A stretch of 64,000 nt of DNA from Thamnaconus septentrionalis (GCA_009823395.1 CM020509.1:21613501-21677500); one strand, 5' to 3'. Positions 31,648-42,832 are shown, numbered from the stretch's first letter. The notes: generated by a model not told the origin, from the sequence alone. Numbers and translations are program-made.

Positions 31648-31665
31648 GAAACTGAAAGTGAAAGT
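31648..31665 (+). promoter_or_regulatory. ISRE/IRF-type element at the NLR 5' end
   Basis: The 18 bases GAAACTGAAAGTGAAAGT are three consecutive GAAANN units, the consensus for interferon regulatory factor binding (ISRE). They lie 56 bp before the proposed first splice donor (31722), so they are in the first exon or the core promoter. Many immune sensors are interferon-induced through such sites; use here is inferred. Confidence 0.65.
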
Positions 31666-31721
31666 TGTTCTTTGTCAGGCTCCATTTTGGGGCGAAGCAG
31701 CAGCAGCAGCAGCAGCAGCAG
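31666..31721 (+). other. Proposed 5' non-coding exon end of the NLR gene
   Basis: A GC-rich stretch ends in about eight CAG units (31698-31721) and a perfect donor CAG/GTGAGT at 31722. No ATG in phase with the coding exons lies here, so it would be untranslated. The transcription start is unknown. Confidence 0.5.
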
Positions 31722-31773
31722 GTGAGTCCTGACTTACTTAAGACCTCATCAAATGTGACGCTAGTCAACTTTT

Positions 31774-31895
31774 TATCAATCAACTTTTATTTGTACAGCG
31801 CTAAATCACATCCAAAAACGTCTCAAAGCACTTTGACCAATCAGAGAAAAAGAAGCAACTGGGCATCGAGAGCAGCAGAGTGCGACAGTGGCCAG
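31774..31895 (-). mobile_element. 3' end fragment of the L2/CR1-type LINE
   Basis: It starts TCAACTTTTATTTGTACAGC and continues with AAATCACA, CTCAAAGCACTTTG and GCGACAGTGGC, matching the 3' UTR of the LINE at 14040-14150. It is a short 5'-truncated insertion in the first intron of the NLR gene. Confidence 0.75.
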
Positions 31896-32006
31896 GAGGA
31901 GTGAACAATGTGACTTCAGTCTGGTTGATTTCTTCCTGTTCTCTCGCTCCCAAGTGGAAGTCAGAGTGTTCTGAGCTCACTGCCTCACTTCCTGTTTGAC
32001 CTCCAG

Positions 32007-32146
32007 CTCAAGATGAGTGTTCGAGTGGAGGAAGAGGAGGACGGAGCAGCAGCGTCTCCAGGGTCCAGCTGTGTGTCTCTGAAGAGTCACCACTCCAAAG
32101 ATGAACCTCCATTCTTCAGTCATGAACCTGGACCTCCTGAGACACA
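32007..32146 (+). CDS. NLR exon with the start codon
   Basis: The acceptor CTCCAG ends at 32006, ATG is at 32013, and the donor is ACA/GTAAGA at 32147. It encodes [20 protein letters not shown] and then [15 protein letters not shown], the usual first coding exon of fish NLRC3-like genes. It leaves two bases of a split codon. Confidence 0.8.
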
Positions 32147-35100
32147 GTAAGAACACTGTGGGGTAGATCCTCAAAGAAGGGCGCGCAGCGGTAATATGCG
32201 GCGCGTTTTGCGGCTGCAATCTGCGCCACAAAAGCGGGTATCCACAAAAGTTTTTGCGCTAATGACATACAGGCGCAAACACGCCCACAAATACGGCACC
32301 TGAAACAGGTGCGAATGTTGCGGTCTGGCAACCTGAGAGCAGTTTGCGCCAAAGGTTGTTCGTGAGTGCATGTGTTTGACAGCGAAACTCTGCGAGGATT
32401 AACGCACTCCTGTGCGCGCCTGGCATTACGATGCCTCCTCTGTCTTCGCGTGAACGACGAGCGGCAAATGTCGAAGCGCTCGGAACAAATCGAGTTGCTC
32501 CTGCATGAGGCGCGTTAAGTTAGGGAATCCGAGGAGTCTTGAGACGAGAGGAAATACGGATTCGTCGAGAGGACGTGGCTCTTCGCCGCGAGGAAGCCTC
32601 GAACACCACGGCATTTAACAAAGTCGTCCTTGGCTCACTAGGGCAGCTATTTCAAATAAGGAGGCGTGTTTACTGTCTGTTTTTCTGTTTGTTTGTTTTT
32701 AAATAAATTATATTTCCCGTTGTATCTGTCTCGTGTTTACTTTTGGTGAAAATACAAAGGTTGAACTACACCTTTACTCTCCCAGAAAACGAAACAATAA
32801 ATTATAAATGTTGACTTCAGTGAGGAAAACTTCTTTCTTTAACAGAAAAGCAACCACAGACCGAGCAGCAGGTATGAAACAACTTCTACTTTGTCCATCG
32901 CTGCGCTGTTGTGTATCCCACAGAAATAATGACGTCGAAAACATTGTCCCGTTTTATCGCGTCGACTCCGCCCACGGTCTCGTGATCCGGGGGCCAATGA
33001 GAACACAATCGAACCGTGGCGAGGCGAGGCGAGGCGAGGCTATGAGAACACGCCCATAATGGAAAGAAAGTCAAGAATCGTTAGTCATTATATAAGCAAG
33101 ACAATCACCAACACCTGAGTTCCATTTGTATGTTTCATAGCCTATCTAAAATATTGCCATATATACTGTAGTCTAAGCCTATCTATCTATAATATTTCGG
33201 GAGCCATATATATATATTTCAGGCTTTTCAGAGAGGAAAGTTTCACTCAGAAGCCAGAAATACTTTGACAGACAGAAACTGCGCCTGGTTTTGGTTGGCG
33301 GTGTTTCCGTCTGTCAAACTGCGTGCGGACACGAGTGCAAACTCTTTCTGGATCTGCCGCTGTTTGAATGAGGCATATTTGCATAGAAGGGGGTGTGTCC
33401 TTTTGCGCGTAATGACTCATTTAAATACATTCAAATGAGTCTGGCGCAGCCCTGCCGCTACCTGCGCCTCAAGCATTTTCCGCCGATTTTCACCTTTGCG
33501 TCCCCTCTGTGGATCGGAATCACAGTTTTTGGCGCTATTTACACGGATTTCCTGGCGCAAAACCCGTGCAATCGCTTTGTGGATCTGACCCTGTGTGTGT
33601 GTGTGTGTGTGTCAAAACTGACCAGAGCTGATGAAATCATTTCTACTGGGCAGATTGGGAGCAGAGCATCATGGGAATTAGAGCTGATTTAGAACCAAAG
33701 ATTAAAATAAAGTTCATGTCAAAGACAAAATGAAGAATTTCAATAAACAAAGATTAAAAAGTGACGAGTTGATCAAAGTGTCTCCATCCACAGGAGGAGG
33801 AAGAAGAGTGGTGGGTGTGGAGCAGAACTGCAACCTGCCAGTCACACCCAGACTAATCACAGTAAGACTGTCCACCTGCACCTCCTTCACTTCTCCCACT
33901 GAGATCATGTCAGGACCTCCAGTGAGAAGATTTACTGAGGGACGTTGAGAGCAAACAGTCACACAGCAGCTTCACCACAGCAGCAGAAAAGTTGTGGAGA
34001 GAAAATGATGCTCACACTGATGTTTTCTTCTCCAACCTTTTCTCTGCTCCAGAGGCTGATGGTGTGCAGGAGCTTCTACAGCAGCAGAAGATCAGTCTGG
34101 AGAGGAGATGTGTAAGTGTGACTGAAGGTGAAGAAGCAGGAAGTCAAACCCTCCTCAACAGCATCTACACTGAACTCTACATCACTGAGGGACTGAGTGA
34201 GGAGGTCAACAGACAGCATGAGGTCAGGCAGCTGGAGACCAAGAAGACCAAGGAGAGCCTCCACGACCGTCCAATCAGGTGCAGCCAGATCTTTGAAGCC
34301 TCACCTGAGCAGCAGGGACTCAGAGTCAGAGTGGTGCTGACCAACGGCGTCGCTGGGGTTGGAAAAACCTTCTCGGTGCAGAAGTTCACTCTGGACTGGG
34401 CCCAGGGCCTGGAGAACCAGGACCTTCATCTGGTGCTTCCTCTCTCATTCAGGGAGCTCAACTTGGTCAAAGAGCAGCACTACAGTCTTCTGGAGCTGCT
34501 CCATGTTTTCCATCCAACGTTAGAGAAGCTCACAGCAGAGCAGCTGCATGTCTGCAAACTTCTCTTCATCTTGGACGGCCTGGATGAAAGCAGACTGGAT
34601 CTGGACTTTGAGAAGAACCAGGTGGTGACGGACGTCAGTCAGAAGAAGTCAGTCAGCGTCCTTCTAACAAACCTGATCAGAGGAGATCTGCTTCCCTTGG
34701 CTCTGCTGTGGATAACTTCCAGACCTGCAGCAGCCAATCAGATCCCTCTCTCATGTGTGGACAGGCTTACAGAAGTACGAGGCTTCACCGATGACCAGAA
34801 GGACGAGTATTTCAGGAAGAGGTTCAGAGATAGAGAAGATGTGTCCAGCAGGATCATCTCCCACATCAAGGCCTCCAGGAGCCTCCACATCATGTGTCAG
34901 ATCCCAGTCTTCTGCTGGATCACTGCCACAGTTCTGGAGAGCATGTTGAGCTCAGAGCAGAGAGGAGAGCTGCCCAAGACCCTGACTGACATGTACTCAC
35001 ACTTCCTGCTGGTCCAGACCAAGAGGAAGCAGCACAAGTATGGAGGAGGTCCACAGGAGCTGACGGAGGCTGACAGGGAGCTTCTTCTGAAGCTGGGCCA

Positions 35101-35845
35101 GCTGGCATTTGAACATCTGGAGAGTGGAAACATCATGTTCTACAGTGAAGACCTGGAGAAGTGTGGTCTCAGTGTGACTGACGCCTCTGTGTACTCAGGA
35201 GTTTGTACAGAGATCTTCAGAAGAGAGAGTGTGATCTTCCACCAAACCGTCTACTGCTTCGTTCATCTGAGCGTCCAGGAGTTTCTGGCTGCAGCCTACA
35301 GCTTCCACTGTCACACCACCAACAAAAAGACAACAGGAGATGGTCCTCCTGGAGAATGCTTGGATGAGTTCCTGATGAGGATGATGGAGAAATCCATGCA
35401 GAGTCCAAACGGTCACCTGGACTTGTTTGTTCGCTTTCTCCATGGACTCAGTCTGGAATCCAACCAGAGACTCTTAGGAGGCCTGCTGGGTCTCACTGAC
35501 AACCATCCAGGAACCTTACAGAAGGTCATCAACAACCTGAAGGAGATGAACACTGGTGATGTTTCACCTGACAGAAACATCAACATCTTCCACTGTCTGC
35601 TGGAGGTGAAGGATCAGTCAGTGCATCAGGAGGTCCAAGAGTTCCTGCAGTCAGAGAACAGATCAGAGACAGAACTCTCAGCCATCCAGTGTTCAGCTCT
35701 GGCCTACATGCTGCAGATGTCAGAGGAGGTTCTGGAGGAGTTGGACCTCAGCAAGTACAACACAACCATGGAGGGAAGATGGAGACTGATTCCAGCTGTG
35801 AGGAACTGCAAGAAGGTTGTTATACGTTTAGGAAGGTACGTATAC

Positions 35846-35899
<54 letters not shown>

Positions 35900-38800
35900 T
35901 TGAGAGTAATTGTGGAGCACAAGAAGAACGAAATGTTTACCAAATGTTTACCACCCGGTTACACACTCCCCTGCAAAAAAGTCTACACCCTCGGTGACTA
36001 ACCCTGAACTGACAAATGGTCCCTGCATAGCCTTCTCGAACAGTGCAATCCCCAGACTTGTCAGGGGTGTGAGTTCCTGCAGTCACTCGTTTGCTCCTCC
36101 TCACTGCAGGGATGGTCGTTTTAACTGCCATCCCTGAAACCCGATCATGAACCATCGGTCTGTCTCGGTCTGGTTCCCCAGCCAAGTTTGAACCATCACG
36201 ATGTACTTCATCACCCTCTGTGTCCATACCATTCTCTTCCACTCTGTCCCTCTATCTATTGGGTGTCCCTGCATGCAACTACATACCTTAGTTTGCTGGA
36301 TGGGCACTGAGTGGGGAGGAAGAACCTCCTCAACAACCACACCGTCATATTCAGATGTCTCAGCAGAAACATCCACCGCAACCTGTGCAGTGGGAAACTC
36401 TTTTGTTCTTGTCCGATGCTTGGGTACGGGCCTTGTTTTGTTTTTGTTGTTGTGAGTCTTTATAATGTGCACATTTGTTTTGGAAGCTTCTTTTTCACTG
36501 TTGTCAGTTGATTGCACAAGATTGATTTAATTTACACTGTCAACCAAAATCAACTATTCAATCATTCATGATGATGATGATGATGGTGATGATGGAAGCA
36601 GCTGATCAACTTGTCGACCACAACTTCTCACTCTGCTCTCCTTATTGCAGATTAGGTCATGAACTCTCTGAGCGTCAGTGTGCAGTGGTGTCTTCAGCTC
36701 TGCAGTCCAGCCCCTCCCACCTCACACTGCTGGACCTGAGTGACAACACCATGGAGGATCCTGGAGTGAAGCTGCTCTGTGCTGGACTGCAGAGTCCAAA
36801 CTGCAGACTGGAAGTTCTCAGGTCAGTTCCTGCTTTCTACTGGTGGACAGTGTGTGTCAGCAGATGACAACTGGTGTGTAACGCTGCTCAGTGTGAAGAC
36901 TTTGAAGCAGATATTAAAGACTCATCTAGACAAAGTGGATGTTGTTGATATTTTCATGTCAACAATCTGCAGCCAGAAAAGACTTTGGATGGTGGAAGAA
37001 AGTGTGGAAAATGTCTCCAGTCACTTTGGAGCTCAATGGAAGTTGTTGATTGGTGATGAAGGTCACATGACTGAGCAGAAGATCCTGTGAAGAAATATTC
37101 GAGGCAGATTAATAGTGCAGCAGTATTTCTTCATCTTGTCCTTTGAATGTGTTTGACTTGTAACGAGACTCTGATGACTGAAAACAGCCACAAGCACACA
37201 AAGGACTCACTGATTATTTTCCATCTTCACTGCTGATTGGCTGCACACTGACTGACATTGTGTTGACAACACACTGGCACAATGACTCCTTTGAGGGAAT
37301 GACTCAGTGATCCCAACAGCTGCACATCTGGATCATCAACAGGGAGAAATGACTCTTAATGACATTTACACCATGGGAGAAATCAAATATTGATTATTTA
37401 TTCAGGTTGAAGAACTGCAGGTTGTCAGAGCTCAGCTATGATTGGCTGCTCTCAGCTCTGAAGTCCAACCCCTCCCACCTCAGACACCTGGACCTGAGTG
37501 ACAACCAGCTGGAGGATTCAGGAGTGAAGGTGCTGAGTGGTTTTCTGCAGAGTCCAGACTGTAAACTGGAGACTCTGAGGTCAGTACTGGTTTGGAACCA
37601 GTGGATGATGGTTTCAGCACCAAACACACTTCATCACACATGTTGAATAAACATTGAACTGAAGGTTGATTCATATCAAAATGACATCCAGAAAGATGGA
37701 AATGTCATTCTGTTCATGTTTGAAATTTAAAACAGGTCATCAGTGGTCATGTGACCAAACATCATTTCAACACACATTAGTTTTGGATTGAGGATTTAAT
37801 TTCAAGGTGACATTTTCTGTAGTGTCAGATTCTGAAGTCGACATTTCACTTTGATTTTCAGAGTGATGACACCCTGGAAAAACTCTCCATCATTATAAAC
37901 TCTCCATCATTTAATCTCTATTCAGGTTGAGTTGGTTCAGTTTGTCAGAGCTCAGCTGTGATTGGCTGCTCTCAGCTCTGAAGTCCAACCCCTCCCACCT
38001 CAGACACCTGGACCTGAGTTACAACCAGTTGCAGGATTCATCAGTGAAGGTGCTGAGTGGTTTTCTGCAGAGTCCAGACTGTAAACTGGAGACTCTGAGG
38101 TCAGTTCACCCTCTTCACTCTCCAACTTCTATCACTCTTGTTATTGTTGTCATGATTTTCACTTCACTGCCGTTGGAAATTCAATTTACAGTCACTGGTT
38201 TGTGTTTGAAATAAGTGAAACTGGGTTTAAATGTACAGTGTGTAAAATCCTGCCATCTAGTGGTCAGATTTCAGATTGCAGTGCTTACTTGCTGGCCCTC
38301 CCTCCCTCTCCCATTCTTGCCAGTGAACTACGGTGGCCTTTGTACGGTGGCCGACAAGGGCCAAACACAATGCAACTGCTCAAAGCGCCGTAATTAGCGA
38401 AAACAGCTGCAAGCACAGAAACGATGTAAAGTCACAAACACAAATACAAGTTTGAAAAAAATACAAAAAGAGGATCGTGGTGCAAATGCAAAAACGCGCT
38501 GCAGGACATAAAAACATTTACTTAATCAATAAATGCTATGTAAACAGAGAAGCGATGCACAACACAACCGATGCAAACCAAGAAAACACAAGCAAACGAA
38601 AAAACGCTTCATAAACCAGTCCCTACAACGGAAGAAGAGTTGCCACGCGTCCCGTTTTCCCAGAATTGTTCTGTTTTTTTCACCACCTGTCCGGGGAAAA
38701 AATAAAATCTCCCCCGGGACACAATTTGTCGGTTTTTTTGTTTTTTTTAAAAGGGAAAATTACAAAACCTCATTTGATTTCCATCTGTGGTCTAGATAGG

Positions 38801-41800
38801 GTTGCCAACCCTCCTGTAAAATCCGCGATTGTCCCATATTTGGCAACTAAAAAACCTGTCCCGTAATGAACTGATACGGGATGCACTTTGTCCCGTATAT
38901 TTCGGGGACGTCTCCGTCGACCATAAAACAATGGGGACTCCGCCACCTCCACCCCCCGCGAGATGTCCCCGTGTTGAAACTGTTGGAGGCGGCAACTCTA
39001 AACAGAAGTGTAGGGACTGTTCTTCGCTGTCGGGTGCTCTTCGTGGAGCAACTCTACTTCCATTGTAGGGACTGGTTTATGAAGCGTTTATTCGTTTGTA
39101 TGTGTTTTCTTGGTTTGCATCGGTTGTGTTGTGCATCGCTTCTCTGTTTACAGCGCATTTATTGATTAAGTAATTGTTTTTATGTCCTGCTGCGCGTTTT
39201 TGCATTTGCACCACGATCCTGTTTTTGTACGTTTTTTAACTTGTATTTGTGTTTGTGACATTGCATCGTTTCCGTACTTGCAGGTGTTTTCGCTAATTAC
39301 GGCGCTTTGAGCTGTTGCATTGTGTTTGGCCCTTGTCGACCACCGTACCTTCGAGCATCATAAAGGATGTGGTTGACAGCAAAGGTGTCTAGTTCTCTGT
39401 ATAATGATAAAGTTCCATCAATACAAATATTACAACCATCTATTAGTAGTGGTGTAAAGATAAACCGATTTGAATCGGTTATCGGTCTGTGACGTATGAG
39501 AACCGAGTGCATCGGTTGATGGAGCCCTGGATCGGTAAAGATCGGAAAAGTAAAAATAAGCACTTGGGGTTAAATTGTCCATTTGTATTGAATCGCACTG
39601 AACCGAATCGGATCGACTCATACCAAATTATTAACTATTTTTGATGAATCGTCCCTCATCGGATCGTAGCTTGTGAATCGAGATTTGAATCGGATCGTTT
39701 TGTGAGTGAAAGATTCACACCCCTATCTATTATCATCACAATCAGTCATAGTCACAGCAGACAGTCCAGTGTTAGCATGATTTTTCCACACTGGCAGCAT
39801 TTGGCCACCAGCAGTGGCCAGCTAGCGCTAGCATTAGCCACCTGTATGAGCACTTAGATACTGTCGATAGATCCAGCTGGACTCAGCAGAAGGTCAAGGG
39901 TCAATGCAGGTTCTATCATCTCAGTCAGTTCAGTATTGATGAGCAAGATGCAGAAAAGATTCCACTGCATTTCAGTCACTTAATAAACATTTGTTCTCAG
40001 CATTTGCTTTATTAGAGGATTCCAGCCTCCAACCATCAATATGAAACTGTCTCTCAAACTGATCTTCCCAACCAGCCGCCTACAAACATGGCGGTGCAAG
40101 ATGGCCACGACCTTTGACTTTCTGTCTGTTTCTATAAAGAAGCGTTCTAAAGGCAGGAAAACCAGAGGACTTTTATTTTCTACTAATCAAAGACTTCAAA
40201 CTATATTGATGGTTGTATATGAAGCTTTCAGCAATAAATCTGGACTGATTTTACACACTGAACCTTTGAGGCAAAATGAATCAATGAATTCCAACATTGT
40301 AAACAGCTGATCAGTGGTCACATGACTAAACAGGTTGATATAAAATGTTTTATTGTGGTGATTCATTATTTCAGTATTATTGTTGTGCTTCTGATTGGTT
40401 TAATGAACATTACAGTGTTATAGACATTAATATTTTTTAATTTCAGATACTGATGAAAGCTCCACTCACACCATCATTTATTCTTTATTCAGGTTGGAAA
40501 GCTGCAGGTTGTCAGAGCTCAGCTGTGATTGGCTGCTCTCAGCTCTGAAGTCCAACCCCTCCCATCTCAGACACCTGGAGCTGACTTGGAACCAGCTGCA
40601 GGATTCAGGAGTGAAGGTGCTGAGTGGTTTTCTGCAGAGTCCAGACTGTAAACTGGAGACTCTGAGGTCAGTTCACCCTCTTCACTCTACAACTTCTATC
40701 ACTCTTGTTATTGTTTTTCACTTCACTGCTGTTGGAAATTCAATTTGCAGTCACTGGTTTGTGTTTAAAATAAGTGAAACTGGATTTAAAGGTACAGTGT
40801 GTAAAATCCTGCCATCTAGTGGTCAGATTGCAGCGCTCATTCACTCACCCTCTCTCCCTCCCTCTCTTTTTCTGTAGTGTCAGATTCTGAAGTCGACATT
40901 TCACTTTGATTTTCAGAGTGATGACACCCTGGAAAAACTCTCCATCATTTATTCTCTATTCAGGTTGAGTTGGTGTAGGTTGTCAAAGCTCAGCTGTGAT
41001 TGGCTGCTCTCAGCTCAGAAGTCCAACCCCTCCCACCTCAGACACTTGGACCTGAGTCACAACCAGCTGCAGGATTCAGGAGTGAAGGAGCTGAGTGGTT
41101 TTCTGCAGAGTCCAGACTGTAAACTGGAGACTCTGAGGTCAGTACTGGTTTGGAACCAGTGGATGATGGTTTCAGCACCAAACATAGTTCATCACACATG
41201 TTGAATAAACATTGAACTGAAGGTTGATTCATATCAAAATGACATCGAGAAACATGAAAACTTCATTCTGTTCATGTTTGAAATTTAAAACAGGTCATCA
41301 GTGGTCATGTGACCAAACATCATTTCAACACACATTAGTTTTGGACTGAGGATTTAATTTCAAGGCGACATTTTCTCTAGTGTCAGATTCTGAAGTCGAC
41401 ATTTCACTTTGATTTTCAGAGTGATGACACCCTGGAAAAACTCTCCATCATTATAAACTCTCCATCATTTATTCTTTATTCAGGTTGCAGGGCTGCAATT
41501 TGTCAGAGCTCAGCTGTGATTGGCTGCTCTCAGCTCTTAAGTCCAACCCCTCCCACCTCAGACACCTGGACCTGAGTCACAACGACCTAAATGAATCATC
41601 AGTGAAGCCACTGATGGATCTTGTCCACAGCAGAGACTATCAACTGCACAGTGTGAGGTCAGTACTGGTTTGGAACCAGTGGATGATGGTTCCAGCACCA
41701 AAGCCAGTTGATCCCACAGCAGAGGTCCAGTGTTCCCAGTCCCAGTGTGAGAGGAGGATGGTGACGTCCAGCTGCTCCTCATTCATCCAACATCTGCTGC

Positions 41801-42055
41801 CAAACTGCTTCTTCTCTCAGTTCACCACTCAATTATTGATCAGTTCATCTTCATCAGGCCTCAGTATCAGTCCAACACTCCATGGTCACATGACCTTCAT
41901 ATGTTCCACACTTGACATGTGACTGAGAGTCTGCTTCTTCTCACCAGTCACTCCATCATCTCCATCAACAGTCAACGTCTCTGTGATGATGCGTTCAAGG
42001 ACCGTGAGTCCTGACTGCTGCTGTCTGTTCTTCTCTCTACAGGTGGGAGGATTGA
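32013..42055 (+). CDS. NLRC3-like fish NACHT-LRR receptor, ten coding exons
   Basis: Proposed exons: 32013-32146, 33794-33861, 34053-35835, 36651-36821, 37406-37579, 37926-38099, 40493-40666, 40964-41137, 41484-41657 and 42043-42055. All joins have GT/AG sites and stay in phase, giving 3,039 nt (about 1,012 residues plus stop). Domain order: short acidic N-terminus with the fish motif [20 protein letters not shown] with Walker A GVAGVGKT (K172) and Walker [10 protein letters not shown] (D242), winged-helix region, then six LRR exons. It ends R-W-E-D-stop, with no PRY/SPRY. Fish NLR-C proteins are cytosolic sensors or regulators of innate immunity; the ligand is unknown. Exon 2 (33794-33861) is supported only by splice signals and phase. 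Introns carry several transposons. Confidence 0.85.
32161..33591. mobile_element. TIR element in NLR intron, probably PIF/Harbinger-type, degenerate
   Basis: The left end GGGTAGATCCTCAAAG and the reverse-complemented right end GGGTCAGATCCACAAAG form an imperfect terminal repeat of about 16 bp, with similar GCGCAAA-rich subterminal sequence on both sides. An internal relic around 32470-32650 looks like a charged helical (Myb-associated) frame with breaks. TGTG flanks both ends, but the right flank is a GT repeat, so the target duplication is uncertain. Confidence 0.6.
33794..33861 (+). CDS. Candidate small NLR exon 2
   Basis: 68 bp between CATCCACAG and GTAAGA. It accepts the two leftover bases of exon 1 and leaves one base, which completes a Lys codon with the AG that opens the FISNA exon, so the frame is open throughout. 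The sequence is basic then polar ([20 protein letters not shown]) and I recognise no motif. The phase match is the evidence. Confidence 0.5.
34053..35835 (+). CDS. NLR FISNA-NACHT exon
   Basis: A single large exon of 1,783 bp, the typical architecture of fish NLR-C genes. It begins after TCTGCTCCAG with [17 protein letters not shown] has LYITEG near 34178, then Walker A at 34346-34369, Walker B around 34562-34588, a sensor-like WITSRP near 34710, and winged-helix/NACHT-associated segments such as [14 protein letters not shown] (about 35260). It ends at AGGAAG/GTACGT. The frame has no stop. The donor is followed within 15 bp by a long GT repeat. Confidence 0.92.
35849..35894. repeat. (GT)n microsatellite next to the NACHT exon donor
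   Basis: About 23 GT units, 13 bp after the proposed splice donor. The open frame that continues through it as alternating Val/Cys is an artefact. Confidence 0.97.
35937..36517 (-). pseudogene. Possible retroelement polyprotein C-terminal tail in an NLR intron
   Basis: Overlapping minus-strand frames contain [13 protein letters not shown], similar to the basic tails that end many fish gypsy pol proteins, preceded by acidic sequence. Frames are broken and no catalytic motif is present. The assignment is weak. Confidence 0.3.
36651..36821 (+). CDS. NLR LRR exon 1 (divergent)
   Basis: 171 bp, ATTGCAG acceptor and CTCAG/GTCAGT donor, entered and left in phase 2. It encodes one LRR pair ([20 protein letters not shown]). 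It is clearly older and more diverged than the following five exons, and three bases shorter. An (ATG)n-like tract lies just upstream at 36568-36597. Confidence 0.88.
37406..37579 (+). CDS. NLR LRR exon 2
   Basis: 174 bp with TTCAG acceptor and CTGAG/GTCAGT donor. It encodes [20 protein letters not shown] and then [19 protein letters not shown]. The following 346-bp intron (37580-37925) is nearly identical to the intron after LRR exon 5 (41138-41483, also 346 bp). Confidence 0.92.
37926..38099 (+). CDS. NLR LRR exon 3
   Basis: 174 bp, same boundaries and phase as exon 2 and nearly identical in the core ([20 protein letters not shown]). The intron that follows is the longest of the LRR series because of transposon insertions. 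Confidence 0.92.
38342..39348. mobile_element. Fold-back element with about 300-bp inverted arms, in an NLR intron
   Basis: The left arm 38342-38645 (starting TACGGTGGCCGACAAGGGCC) and the right arm 39053-39348 are reverse complements of each other with over 90 percent agreement by eye. The 0.4-kb centre contains a second repeat (about 38640-38990) that recurs at 42833-43141. No transposase is encoded. No clear target duplication was found. Confidence 0.85.
39449..39725. mobile_element. Small TIR element rich in ATCGG words
   Basis: The left end GGTGTAAAGATAAACCGATT and the right end, reverse-complemented, GGGGTGTGAATCTTTCACTC share a GTGTRAA-type core. The interior repeats ATCGGTT/ATCGGA motifs. 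It looks like a short hAT-type MITE; the boundaries are approximate. Confidence 0.45.
40493..40666 (+). CDS. NLR LRR exon 4
   Basis: 174 bp, in phase, nearly identical to exons 3 and 5, with the variant [14 protein letters not shown] at the convex and loop positions. The start of its downstream intron matches the start of the intron after exon 3. Confidence 0.92.
40964..41137 (+). CDS. NLR LRR exon 5
   Basis: 174 bp, in phase ([39 protein letters not shown]). Together with its 346-bp downstream intron it duplicates the unit of exon 2. Confidence 0.92.
41484..41657 (+). CDS. NLR LRR exon 6 (last repeat)
   Basis: 174 bp, in phase. The first half matches the other copies, while the second half ([20 protein letters not shown]) has diverged, as usual for the C-terminal capping LRR of fish NLRs. 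Confidence 0.9.
42043..42055 (+). CDS. NLR terminal coding exon
   Basis: After TTCTCTCTACAG the frame reads G-TGG-GAG-GAT-TGA, completing R-W-E-D and a stop at 42053-42055. Fish NLRs without a B30.2 domain often end with a short tail of this kind. The 3' UTR should follow; I saw no clear AATAAA before 42800. Confidence 0.7.
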
Positions 42056-42832
42056 GGGAGGATGAGGAGGAGAGTGAAGAGGAGAGCTCCATCTAGTGGT
42101 GGCTGACAGAACTACAACAAGTGGAGCTAAACGGCAAGCTGGCACGACCTTTGACCCCAGTGGAGCCTGGTGGCTGGCGGACTGCTTCTCCCTACAAGCT
42201 GCTGTGGTTACTGGGAGCGACGTCCCAGAAGCCACTGGTGGACCTTGCAGTGCCACATTTGGACTCTTGGATTGTTCTTGGCCTTCCAGTGAACCACTGC
42301 GTGAGCACTGGAGGTCAACCATGACTGACTGCTGTCCTCCTCTCTGGACACCACAATCTCACTTCCCATTTAAAAGTCATGAAAAACCTTTGTGGGTGAG
42401 ATCCTCTCACCATCTGATCACTGTTGGGAGTGGAGCCTTCAAACACTCCAATGACTGGACACTAATCAGAGACTGACCCCGACTGGAAGCAAAGTCACTT
42501 TCATGGTGTTGTTCCCCCAGCAGGACTTTGCACAGGCTTCATTCTCATCAGCTGATCTGACCAAGAAACTCCAGGTTGAAGCTTCACGCTAGCTTTATTG
42601 TCGATCCTACAGTGTATGGACCACATACAGAGCATTGAGCTCTTGTTACTGGGTGGCCCACGGTGTGAGGAGAGAGCTGCTCTGTGCAAACGGAGCCACA
42701 AGCAGTTTGCCTTTCAGTGCAGTCATTCCAGCCTCCAGTAGCACCTGAATGACACCTAGCAGCTAGTACGAGCTAACGGAGCTAACAAGAACATCAGAGC
42801 GCTGAATACAACCAAGTAGAGTCGACAATAGG
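42056..42832 (+). other. Probable NLR 3' untranslated or flanking sequence
   Basis: No second gene is recognised. Frames here are short and unconserved by eye. It may include the 3' UTR, but no polyadenylation signal was identified. Confidence 0.4.

Noticed and set aside
32161..33591. Possibility that the GC-rich intronic block is a CpG island promoter
   Set aside because: Terminal inverted similarity and degraded internal frame explain it better as a mobile element.
35836..35896. Extension of the NACHT frame with alternating Val and Cys
   Set aside because: It reads through the splice donor into a (GT)n repeat; the LRR exon phases show splicing at 35835.
36779..37090. 103-codon frame overlapping LRR exon 1
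   Set aside because: Reads past the GTCAGT donor into the intron in the wrong frame.
42096..42476. 126-codon plus and 116-codon minus frames after the NLR stop
   Set aside because: No recognised domain, no splice support and overlap on both strands; more likely 3' UTR or flank.
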